Of a stretch of DNA of 12,093 bases, positions 5,391 to 11,631 are shown piece by piece. The stretch covers positions 1-12,093 of the forward strand of contig CAKKQG010000159.1 in NCBI GenBank assembly GCA_919901875.1, given 5' to 3'. Within the stretch, counting starts at the first letter, position 1, and every line of letters begins with the position of its first letter. Both the position numbers and the translations under genes were made by a program. Below the pieces are notes generated by a model that did not search any database, had not been told where the DNA came from, and saw only the letters and a program-made list of their open reading frames with translations. This stretch comes from Anaerolineales bacterium (lineage in GTDB: Bacteria > Chloroflexota > Anaerolineae > Anaerolineales > VGOW01).

Positions 5391-6713
5391 ATGCTCATCT
5401 CCCCCATCCCTCACACTCTCCGCGCCACCGTCCGCGTTCCCGGTTCTAAAAGTTTAACGAACCGCGCCCTCATCATCGCTGCGTTAGCGAATGGCATGAC
5501 GACAATACACAATGCGTTAGAGTCGGATGACTCGGCGCGGTGCGTTGAATCGCTACAACGTTTGGGTTTTGTCGTAGGGGCGAAGCATGCTTCGCCCCTA
5601 CGGGTTGTAGGTTTAGGCGGTCACATCCCCTCATCTCGCGCCGAACTCTTCGTCGGCAACGCTGGCACGGCGGCGCGATTTTTAACAGCGATGCTTACGT
5701 TGGGTCACGGTGAATACATTGTTGACGGCGACGCCCGCATGAGAGAAAGACCCATCGGTGATCTTGTTGATGCGCTGACTCAACTCGGAGCAAACATCGC
5801 GCCTCTCAATCTCCAATCTCCAATCTCCAATCTTTGCCTGCCATTAAAAGTCATTGCTTCAGGTTTAAAAGGCGGCAGCGCGGCGATCTCAGGTGAAGTG
5901 AGTAGTCAGTTTCTAAGCGGATTGTTGATCGCCGCGCCTTACGCCCAGTCGCCTGTCGAGATCATTTTAAAAAGCGATCTCAATTCCAAACCTTACGTGG
6001 ACATGACGATTGCGGTGATGAAAGATTTTGGGGTGAGTGTTGAGCGCGATGGATACTCGCGATTTTTAATCGCGCCACAAAAATACAAAGCGCAAAACGA
6101 ATATATGATCGAGAGCGATGCTTCAGCCGCCTCGTATTTTTTTGCCGCGCCCGCCATCGTCGGCGGTACAGTGCGCGTGGAAAATATCTCGCGCGATTCG
6201 AAGCAGGGTGATATTGCGTTCTTGGATGTGTTGCAAAAGATGGGGTGTGATGTGACAGAAGAAAATAATTCCATCGTCGTAGGGGCGCAGCATGCTGCGC
6301 CCCTACATGACCGCCCCACACACGGCGGTGCGCCCCTACGAGGCATTGATATTGATATGCGCGACATCCCCGACACGGCGCAAACGCTCGCCGCCATTGC
6401 GCCCTTCGCAAATTCGCCGACGACGATTCGCGGCATTGCCTCCGCGCGGGTCAAAGAAACGGATCGCGTGGCGGCGATGTGTAATGAATTGCGGCGGGTC
6501 GGCGTGACGGTTGAAGAATACGACGACGGTTTAAAAATTTACCCATGCGATAAAATTCGACCTGCGACGATTCAAACCTATAATGATCATCGCATGGCAA
6601 TGGCATTCGCCCTCATCGGCTTACGTGCGGCAGGCATCACGATTGAGAATCCATCGTGTGTGTCGAAGACGTTCCCGAATTATTTTGAAGTCTTAGAGAC
6701 TTTACGAAGTTAA
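5391..6713 (+). CDS. aroA: 3-phosphoshikimate 1-carboxyvinyltransferase (EPSP synthase)
   Basis: The enzyme joins shikimate 3-phosphate and phosphoenolpyruvate. The 440-residue protein shows the family motifs in order: VPGSKSLTNRALI (Lys20, Arg25), GNAGTAARFLTA (89-100), DARMRERPIGDLVDAL, SGEVSSQFLSGLLIAAP (Gln173), DIDMRDIPDTA (Asp327), RVKETDR (Lys355, Glu356, Arg359) and YNDHRMAMA (His400, Arg401). The position after the GNAGTAAR arginine is Phe rather than the Pro seen in E. coli. Three stretches look like in-frame repeat insertions: residues 61-71 and about 296-318, encoded by GTAGGGGCG palindromes, and 139-148 (LNLQSPISNL), encoded by CTCCAAT words. All sit where homologues have variable loops, so activity is probably kept. 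The start abuts a word array and lacks a Shine-Dalgarno. Confidence 0.95.
   Translation: MLISPIPHTLRATVRVPGSKSLTNRALIIAALANGMTTIHNALESDDSARCVESLQRLGFVVGAKHASPLRVVGLGGHIPSSRAELFVGNAGTAARFLTAMLTLGHGEYIVDGDARMRERPIGDLVDALTQLGANIAPLNLQSPISNLCLPLKVIASGLKGGSAAISGEVSSQFLSGLLIAAPYAQSPVEIILKSDLNSKPYVDMTIAVMKDFGVSVERDGYSRFLIAPQKYKAQNEYMIESDASAASYFFAAPAIVGGTVRVENISRDSKQGDIAFLDVLQKMGCDVTEENNSIVVGAQHAAPLHDRPTHGGAPLRGIDIDMRDIPDTAQTLAAIAPFANSPTTIRGIASARVKETDRVAAMCNELRRVGVTVEEYDDGLKIYPCDKIRPATIQTYNDHRMAMAFALIGLRAAGITIENPSCVSKTFPNYFEVLETLRS
5573..5602. repeat. Perfect 30-bp GTAGGGGCG palindrome inside aroA
   Basis: The half CGTAGGGGCGAAGCA at 5573-5587 is followed directly by its exact complement (5588-5602). 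It is read in frame as VGAKHASPL, in the loop before the GNAGTA motif. It belongs to the same family as the copy at 6279-6306. Confidence 0.9.
5804..5832 (+). repeat. Intragenic CTCCAAT tandem array in aroA
   Basis: CTCCAAT occurs three times in a row (5811-5817, 5818-5824, 5825-5831) after a degenerate CTCAAT. It encodes LNLQSPISNL between two strands of the EPSP synthase. The word is identical to that of the intergenic array just before the gene. Confidence 0.85.
6279..6339. repeat. Composite GTAGGGGCG palindrome inside aroA
   Basis: A perfect 28-bp palindrome (6279-6306, half GTAGGGGCGCAGCA) is followed by CCGCC...GGCGG (6311-6327) and by an extra right half, GGTGCGCCCCTAC, ending at 6339. 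The composite is read in frame as VGAQHAAPL and then HDRPTHGGAPLRG. It lies just before the conserved DIDMRDIPDTA block. Confidence 0.9.
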
Positions 6714-6747
6714 TATTGTTCATTGTTTCATTCTTCATTGTTCATTG
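6714..6747 (+). repeat. TTCATTG word array between aroA and aroE
   Basis: The 34-base gap consists of TTCATTG/TTCATTC words repeated in one direction (ATTGTTCATTGTTTCATTC and similar). No opposite arm is present. It abuts the aroE ATG at 6748 and leaves no Shine-Dalgarno. Confidence 0.75.
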
Positions 6748-7581
6748 ATGCGCCTCTCCATTCTCGGCTTCCCCCTCTCTCACTCACTCTCGCCCGCCAT
6801 GCACAACGCCGCGTTGCGCGAAGTGGGTTTAAGCGATTGGCGTTACGAGGCAATGCCGATTGAGCCAGCGCGATTGAGTGAAGCAGTGCAGTTGATTCGC
6901 GGCGATGATTACGCAGGCGCGAATGTGACTGTGCCGCACAAAGAAAAAATAATGCCGTTGCTTGACGGCGTAACTCCGGTTGCCGAAGCAATTGGCGCAG
7001 TGAATACGATTGTGAAGCGTGATGGAAAATTAATTGGACACAACACCGATGCGGCAGGCTTGTTGGCTGATCTACATACGCATGGAGTTAAGATTCAAGA
7101 TCGTGTCGTGCTAGTGTTAGGTGCAGGCGGGTCAGCGCGGGCAGCGGTGGCGGCCTGCGCCGGTATGGGGGCGAAAATTAAGTTCATCGCTCGTAGAAGA
7201 GATCAAGCCGAATCATTAGCCTCCGACTTCCAACTTCCAACCTCTAACGTTTTTGATCTCACTATCAACGATCTCACTCGCGCCTCTCACGACTGCGCCC
7301 TCATCCTCAACTGCACGCCGCTCGGCATGCGTCCCAACATTGACTCATCGCCTTGGTTCGACTCTGTTCCGTTTCCAAAAGAAGCCTTCGTATATGATCT
7401 GGTTTACAACCCGCGCGAAACAAAATTAGTGAAGCAAGCGCGGGCGCAAGGTCTCAGCGCCGCTACCGGACTCGGAATGTTGATTGAGCAAGGCGCGTTG
7501 GGGTTTGAGTTGTGGACGGGGAAGGATGCGCCGAGAAAGGTTATGCGTGAAGCGGCGGAAGAAAAAATGAAAGGTAAATAG
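6748..7581 (+). CDS. aroE: Shikimate dehydrogenase
   Basis: It reduces 3-dehydroshikimate to shikimate. The 277-residue protein begins MRLSILGFPLSHSLSPAMHN, with the shikimate-binding S-x-S motif (Ser13, Ser15). It continues with ANVTVPHKE (catalytic Lys65), GHNTDAAG (catalytic Asp101), the nucleotide-binding LGAGGSARA (125-131), FIARRR (arginines 149-151, as expected for NADP preference), NCTPLGM and TGLGMLIEQGA. The length is normal. The ATG at 6748 is preferred to the in-frame TTG at 6745 and matches the family start. Residues about 158-168 (LASDFQLPTSN) are encoded by CTTCCAACTTCCAACCTCTAAC words, apparently another in-frame repeat insertion, lying after the nucleotide-binding arginines. 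There is no Shine-Dalgarno. Confidence 0.95.
   Translation: MRLSILGFPLSHSLSPAMHNAALREVGLSDWRYEAMPIEPARLSEAVQLIRGDDYAGANVTVPHKEKIMPLLDGVTPVAEAIGAVNTIVKRDGKLIGHNTDAAGLLADLHTHGVKIQDRVVLVLGAGGSARAAVAACAGMGAKIKFIARRRDQAESLASDFQLPTSNVFDLTINDLTRASHDCALILNCTPLGMRPNIDSSPWFDSVPFPKEAFVYDLVYNPRETKLVKQARAQGLSAATGLGMLIEQGALGFELWTGKDAPRKVMREAAEEKMKGK
7225..7248 (+). repeat. Intragenic CTTCCAA words in aroE
   Basis: The stretch contains CTTCCAA twice, then CCTCTAAC, the same degenerate word type as the tyrA-aroA junction array. It is in frame and encodes DFQLPTSN in the nucleotide-binding domain. Confidence 0.7.
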
Positions 7582-7676
7582 GTAAAAACGTAAACAGGTA
7601 AAAAGGTAAACATGTGCGCCTGCTTACGTGTTTACATGTCTACTTGTTTACGTGCCTACCTGTCTACTTACCCACT
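7581..7676. repeat. GGTAAAC inverted word repeat between aroE and aroC
   Basis: Left words GGTAAAAACGTAAACAGGTA and onward (7581-7614) are complementary to right words GTTTACATGTCTACTTGTTT and onward (7630-7660), imperfectly, over about 31 bases. More GTCTACTTAC words follow up to the aroC ATG. No Shine-Dalgarno is seen. The right arm is translatable in frame with aroC from a GTG at 7614 as a hydrophobic stretch, but this is an accident of the words. Confidence 0.8.
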
Positions 7677-8873
7677 ATGCTCCGATTTTTAACTTCTGGC
7701 GAATCTCACGGTCCCACCCTCACCGCCATCCTCGAAGGCATGGTTGCCGGTCTGTCATTGAGCGCGGACGACCTCAACCCTGATCTTGCGCGGCGACAAG
7801 GTTTAAGTAGGGGCGAGTCTCGCACTCGTCCTTACACTGGCGCGAGTCCGCGCATGAAGTTGGAACGCGACACGGCGACGATCACCAGCGGCGTGATGGC
7901 GGGGAAGACGATTGGATCGCCGATTGCGATTCAGATTCCGAATCTGGATCATGCCAAGTGGAAGGGCAAAGCGATTGAGCCGATGACCACGCCGCGTCCG
8001 GGTCACGCCGACCTCACGGGCGCAATCAAATATGGCTACAACGATTTACGTATGAGTCTGGAAAGAGCCTCAGCGCGTGAGACGACAGCGCGTGTTGCTG
8101 TTGGCGCGATTTGTAGAAAATTTTTGGCGCAGTTTGGCGTCACAGTTGGAAGTTACGTGATCGAGATCGGCGAGGTGCGCGCGGATGTGAATCAGATTCC
8201 GATTGAAGAACGATTCCGCCGCGCCGCTGATTCGGAGATGCAATGTCCGGACTCTGCGGCGGATGCCGCCATGCGCGCCCGCGTGGAAGCGGTGATGCGC
8301 GAGCGTGATACGTTGGGCGGCGTGTTTGAAGTTGTGGCTCTCGGCGTTCCGCCCGGATTGGGTTCGCATGTGCATTGGGATCGAAGACTCACTTCACGAC
8401 TCGCCGCCGCGCTCTTGAGTATTCACGCCATGAAAGGCGTTGAGGTCGGAGAAGCGTTTGAGAATGCGAAGAAGAAGGGGACAGAAGTGCATGATGAGAT
8501 CATGTTACGGGATGGCAGATTGAGTCGCGCCACGAATCGCGCGGGTGGGTTGGAAGGCGGCATCACAACGGGTGAGCCGATTCTGCTGCGGGTGGCGATG
8601 AAGCCGATCAGCACGACGTTGACTCCGTTGAGGTCAGTTAATCTGGCGACAGGGCAGGAAGAAGCAACGAAGTATGAACGCTCTGACTTTTGCGCTGTGC
8701 CGCGCGCGGGTGTGATCGGTGAGGCGATGGTGTGTTTTGTTCTGGCTGAGGCGTTGATGGAAAAGTTGGGTGGGGATTCGATGGAAGAGATGACGATGAG
8801 GTTTGAGAAGATCAAGAGATTGGAGATTGGAGATTTGAAGATGTTGAATGAGGCACAAGTGTTTTGGGAGTAA
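7677..8873 (+). CDS. aroC: Chorismate synthase
   Basis: It removes phosphate from EPSP to give chorismate and needs reduced FMN. The 398-residue protein from ATG at 7677 begins MLRFLTSGESHGPTL (His11) and continues with LARRQGLSRG, TTPRPGHADLTGAIKYG (His111), LERASARETTARVAVGA, MRERDTLGG, GGITTGEPI and SDFCAVPRAGVIGEAM. The conserved run RRQ-GYGRG-x-RMKIE is altered: GYGRG reads GLSRG and is followed by about 11 extra residues (ESRTRPYTGAS region) before RMKLE. The extra codons lie largely in a GTAGGGGCG-type palindrome at 7807-7835. Arg40, Arg45 and the RM arginine are kept, so function is plausible. The C-terminal tail (KRLEIGDLKML) is encoded by GAGATTG words. No Shine-Dalgarno is present. 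Confidence 0.94.
   Translation: MLRFLTSGESHGPTLTAILEGMVAGLSLSADDLNPDLARRQGLSRGESRTRPYTGASPRMKLERDTATITSGVMAGKTIGSPIAIQIPNLDHAKWKGKAIEPMTTPRPGHADLTGAIKYGYNDLRMSLERASARETTARVAVGAICRKFLAQFGVTVGSYVIEIGEVRADVNQIPIEERFRRAADSEMQCPDSAADAAMRARVEAVMRERDTLGGVFEVVALGVPPGLGSHVHWDRRLTSRLAAALLSIHAMKGVEVGEAFENAKKKGTEVHDEIMLRDGRLSRATNRAGGLEGGITTGEPILLRVAMKPISTTLTPLRSVNLATGQEEATKYERSDFCAVPRAGVIGEAMVCFVLAEALMEKLGGDSMEEMTMRFEKIKRLEIGDLKMLNEAQVFWE
7807..7835. repeat. GTAGGGGCGAGT palindrome inside aroC
   Basis: GTAGGGGCGAGT (7807-7818) and ACTCGTCCTTAC (7824-7835) pair with two G-T type mismatches around a five-base loop. It shares the GTAGGGGCG start with the aroA palindromes but is read in a different frame (SRGESRTRPY). 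Confidence 0.8.
8814..8836 (+). repeat. GAGATTG words at the 3' end of aroC
   Basis: AGAGATTGGAGATTGGAGAT is a tandem of the seven-base word GAGATTG, the complement of the CTCCAAT word used at other junctions. It is in frame and encodes KRLEIGDL in the C-terminal tail of chorismate synthase. Confidence 0.75.
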
Positions 8874-8894
8874 TTTGGATACGTCATCGCGGGC

Positions 8895-8927
8895 AGACCG
8901 ACGCGGTTTTTAAAACCGCGTCGGTCT
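8895..8927. repeat. 33-bp palindrome of the AGAC...GTCT type, copy 2
   Basis: The 12-base arms AGACCGACGCGG (8895-8906) and CCGCGTCGGTCT (8916-8927) are exact complements around TTTTTAAAA, itself nearly self-complementary. The layout is the same as at 2779-2811, with different, covarying arm bases. It lies between aroC and the lipoprotein gene and could act as a terminator or processing hairpin. Confidence 0.88.
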
Positions 8928-8945
8928 TGGCGCGGTGAGAACAAA

Positions 8946-9995
8946 ATGAAAAACAAATTTCTTTTTATCGTGTTGATCTTTATCACTGCGTGTTCAACGG
9001 CGACTCCGCTGCCCACGCTCGCGCCAGCAACTCAACCGAAGCCCACGCTGCCGCCGCCGACTCAAGTTACCCCTGTCACCGCTGTTCCCACAGCAACGGC
9101 GGCATCACCGACGACGGTGCCCACAATCCAAAGTGTGGTGACGGGTAAATATGTGATGTCGTTTCATGCCTGCGATGAATCGAAAACTAACTGCCGCGAT
9201 CCGCGCAACCACGAAGTGTATCTGGCGCAGAGTGATGACGGCGTGGCATGGAAAATGATTCCGAATTGGAAACCGTTTAAGGGATCGGTGCCGGATGTGA
9301 TCCGACGCGGCAACACACTTTACATTTACACCGCGAGTGGCGAAGTGGTGAAGTATCATCTCGACACAAGTGTGGTGGATGCGCCGACGCGAGTCAAAGT
9401 GAAAGGGCTTGACATGGGCTTTGCCGATCCATCGTTGATCATTGATGGCGAAGGACGTTTGGTGTTGTTCATGCTTAATGGTTTCGTGCCGAATGGCGAC
9501 CCGGCAGGTTGTCCGCCGAATCAAACGACGTGCGAAAAATATATGGACGCGGCGGTTGAAGTGAAAGGTAGCGACGGCACAGAATTTAATTTGGAGAGCG
9601 GGCATCGCGTGACGGTTAAGTTGGGCAGCGAATTTCGTTCTGCCTCTGACCCCGATATTTTTTTTGATGGCAAGCAATACGTGATGTATGTCTCGCATGG
9701 CGCGAGCATCACCGCGTGGACGGCGACTACTTTGCTTGGCACATACACGCGCCTGACGAATCTTTCTACGAATTTGGGCGGCATCCCGGCTGGATATTTT
9801 GATTCGAGCGCGAAGCTGTATTGGACATATGGACACATCAACGAAAACGGGCGTGCCGTCATCCGCCGCGCCACTCACACGGCCCTTGCGCCGTTAACTG
9901 CGGCGGATTTTAAAACTGTGCTGACAGGAGCAACGATTGGCTTGGGAGCAACGTTCCATGTGGAGAGTCCGGGCTTCGCGGTTAACAACCCATAG
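8946..9995 (+). CDS. Predicted surface lipoprotein with beta-propeller-like domain
   Basis: The 349-residue protein starts with a lipoprotein signal (MKNKFLFIVLIFITAC), with lipobox I-T-A-C and Cys16 as the lipidated residue. A Pro/Thr/Ala-rich linker follows (about 17-65, with PTLAPATQPKPTLPPPTQ). The rest is beta-rich with repeated Asp-centred turns: SDDGVAWKMIPNW, GFADPSLIIDGEGRLVLFML and SASDPDIFFDGKQYVMYVSH. These resemble blades of five-bladed propeller glycosidase-like proteins (GH32/43/68 fold), but I cannot assign a family or activity. Start at ATG 8946 is supported by GGTGAGA five bases upstream, one of the few clear Shine-Dalgarnos here. It interrupts the aromatic genes with no metabolic link that I can see. 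It may be an insertion using operon transcription, or have its own promoter near the 8895-8927 palindrome. Confidence 0.75.
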   Translation: MKNKFLFIVLIFITACSTATPLPTLAPATQPKPTLPPPTQVTPVTAVPTATAASPTTVPTIQSVVTGKYVMSFHACDESKTNCRDPRNHEVYLAQSDDGVAWKMIPNWKPFKGSVPDVIRRGNTLYIYTASGEVVKYHLDTSVVDAPTRVKVKGLDMGFADPSLIIDGEGRLVLFMLNGFVPNGDPAGCPPNQTTCEKYMDAAVEVKGSDGTEFNLESGHRVTVKLGSEFRSASDPDIFFDGKQYVMYVSHGASITAWTATTLLGTYTRLTNLSTNLGGIPAGYFDSSAKLYWTYGHINENGRAVIRRATHTALAPLTAADFKTVLTGATIGLGATFHVESPGFAVNNP

Positions 9996-9997
9996 GA

Positions 9998-10067
9998 TCA
10001 AAAGGAAACAAAGGAAATAGAGGAAAGGATTTCCTTTGTTTCCCTCGGTTCCCTTATTTCCTTTTGA
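9998..10067. repeat. TTCCTTT inverted word repeat between the lipoprotein gene and aroKB
   Basis: The left arm TCAAAAGGAAACAAAGGAAA (9998 to about 10026) is complementary, with a few mismatches, to the right arm ending TTATTTCCTTTTGA (about 10039-10067). The middle contains AAAGGATTTCCTTT, itself nearly palindromic. The right arm ends one base before the aroKB ATG, leaving no Shine-Dalgarno in purine-rich form. Confidence 0.82.
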
Positions 10068-10068
10068 C

Positions 10069-11625
10069 ATGAATCTTTTCCTCTACGGTCCCCCCGCCGT
10101 CGGCAAAAGTGTTGTCGGCAAAGAGTTGGCGGCGAAGTTGAATCGAAAATTTTTCGATAGTGATTCGCTGATCGAGTCACGCGCGGGTAAGAGCATCCCG
10201 CAGATTTTCGAGACGCAAGGTGAAGAGGGGTTTCGCCGCATTGAGGCTGAAGTGTGCGCCGAGTTGGCGAGACACGGGGATGCCGTCATCGCGTTGGGCG
10301 GCGGGGCGTTGGTTAACGAACAGACTCGGGCGACGTTACAGCAAAACGGCATCGTTATATGTTTGCGCGCCGACGTTGATTTGCTCGTAGGGCGAATTTC
10401 CAATTCGCGCAATGAACAAGATGACAACTTGTCCAACAGGCCTTTGCTCGCGGGCGAGAACCCGCGCGAAAAACTTGAAGCGTTATTGGCGAAGCGCCAA
10501 GCCCTCTACGATTCGTTTCCTCTGCAAGTGAATACCACGAACAAAAATGTCTTCGACGTCGCCAAAGAAATTTTGGCGCAACTCGAAACTAAAACCCTTT
10601 CGCTCAAGACGACTGCGATGGAGCATGACATCCTGATCGGGTATGGGTTGTTGAATGAGTTACCACAAATTTTAGAGGAAAGAAATTTGCGCGCGGGTGT
10701 GCTTGTTACCGATGAAAATGTCGCAAAGAGCCTTGAGCCATCAGCCTTGAGCCATCAGCCACTTATTGTTGTGTCAGCAGGCGAAGCATACAAAAATCTT
10801 GAAACGATTCGAAAGTTATATGACGAATTTTTAAAACACGATCTAGATCGCGGTTCGATTGTGGTCGCCGTCGGCGGCGGCGTGATCGGCGATATGGCGG
10901 GGTTCGCGGCGGCGACGTTTATGCGCGGGCTGCGTTGGGTGAACGTGCCAACGACTCTGTTATCAATGGTGGATGCCAGCATCGGCGGAAAAACCGGAGT
11001 TGATCTGCCGCAAGGGAAAAATTTGGTCGGGGCGTTTCATGCGCCGTCGTTGGTGATCATTGATCCACTAATGCTCAACACTTTGCCGCGCCGTGAATAC
11101 AACGCCGGCATGGCAGAGGTGATCAAGCACGGCATTATTCGTGATGTGAATTTGTTCGAGTCGTTAGAGGCGGGAACAGGGTTCGGGAGTCCGGCGCAGA
11201 TCGCCCAAGCGTTGCAGGTTAAGATCGAAGTGGTTCAACGTGATCCGTTTGAGAAGGGTGAGCGGGCGATCTTAAATGTGGGGCACACGATGGGTCATGG
11301 CGTAGAGGCGGCCTCCCATTTCGAATTGCGGCATGGTGAGGCGATTGCCATCGGCTTAATCGCCGAAGCTCGACTCGCCGAGCGAATCGGAATTGCCGAA
11401 TCAGGTTTGGCGGATCGAATCGAAAAGGTGATTGAACGATTCGAGTTGCCCACGCGCTTTGACGGCGACCCCGAAGCGGTGCGGGCGTTGATGCAGAGTG
11501 ACAAGAAAAAATCGCGCGGCAAATTAAAGTTCGCCCTGCCGAAAAAAATCGGCGAGGCAGTGTGGGGGATCGAAGTAGACGAAGAAGTGTTGATGAGCGT
11601 GGTGCGGGGTGTATGCGGGAAGTAA
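10069..11625 (+). CDS. aroKB: Bifunctional shikimate kinase / 3-dehydroquinate synthase (AroK-AroB fusion)
   Basis: One 518-residue chain carries two shikimate-pathway enzymes. The kinase (about 1-170) has P-loop GPPAVGKS (7-14), shikimate ligands at FDSDS (Asp32), GEEGFRRIE (Arg57) and ALGGGAL (77-79), the LID arginine NRPLL (Arg124), and KRQALY (Arg143). The synthase (about 185-518) has VVAVGGGVIGDMAGF (266-279), VPTTLLSMVDASIGGKTGVD, GKNLVGAF, the zinc ligands Glu350 (AGMAEVIKHG), His406 (NVGHTMGH) and His422 (LRHGEAIAIG), and a late QSDKKK. All key residues for both activities appear present. It serves step 2 (dehydroquinate formation) and step 5 (shikimate phosphorylation). ATG at 10069 is the first Met after the repeat. 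Repeat-derived stretches occur in the LID loop (residues 107-121) and at residues 221-231 (SLEPSALSHQP). Confidence 0.95.
   Translation: MNLFLYGPPAVGKSVVGKELAAKLNRKFFDSDSLIESRAGKSIPQIFETQGEEGFRRIEAEVCAELARHGDAVIALGGGALVNEQTRATLQQNGIVICLRADVDLLVGRISNSRNEQDDNLSNRPLLAGENPREKLEALLAKRQALYDSFPLQVNTTNKNVFDVAKEILAQLETKTLSLKTTAMEHDILIGYGLLNELPQILEERNLRAGVLVTDENVAKSLEPSALSHQPLIVVSAGEAYKNLETIRKLYDEFLKHDLDRGSIVVAVGGGVIGDMAGFAAATFMRGLRWVNVPTTLLSMVDASIGGKTGVDLPQGKNLVGAFHAPSLVIIDPLMLNTLPRREYNAGMAEVIKHGIIRDVNLFESLEAGTGFGSPAQIAQALQVKIEVVQRDPFEKGERAILNVGHTMGHGVEAASHFELRHGEAIAIGLIAEARLAERIGIAESGLADRIEKVIERFELPTRFDGDPEAVRALMQSDKKKSRGKLKFALPKKIGEAVWGIEVDEEVLMSVVRGVCGK
10386..10435. repeat. Two small palindromes in the kinase LID loop of aroKB
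   Basis: GCGAATT (10392-10398) pairs with AATTCGC (10402-10408) after CGTAG, and TGAACAAG (10413-10420) pairs with CTTGTCCA (10428-10435) with one mismatch. Together they encode GRISNSRNEQDDNLSN, a long LID loop just before the conserved NRPLL. Confidence 0.65.
10730..10760 (+). repeat. Intragenic 14-bp tandem repeat in aroKB
   Basis: GCCTTGAGCCATCA occurs exactly at 10730-10743 and 10744-10757, followed by GCC. It encodes SLEPSALSHQP near the start of the dehydroquinate synthase domain, in a position where homologues vary. Confidence 0.88.
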
Positions 11626-11631
11626 ACCGTT

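Noticed and set aside
5980..6454. Overlapping minus-strand frames of about 150 codons across aroA
   Set aside because: They mirror the codon structure of aroA, have no recognisable motifs and no ribosome site.
7614..7676. N-terminal hydrophobic extension of AroC that resembles a signal peptide
   Set aside because: It is encoded by GTTTAC-type repeat words, starts at a GTG inside the inverted repeat, and chorismate synthases are cytoplasmic and begin at the MLRFLTSGESHG methionine.
9105..9878. Minus-strand frame of 257 codons opposite the lipoprotein gene
   Set aside because: Its composition is that of an antisense shadow (rich in His, Arg and Ile with no domain pattern), while the plus-strand frame has a signal peptide and ribosome site.
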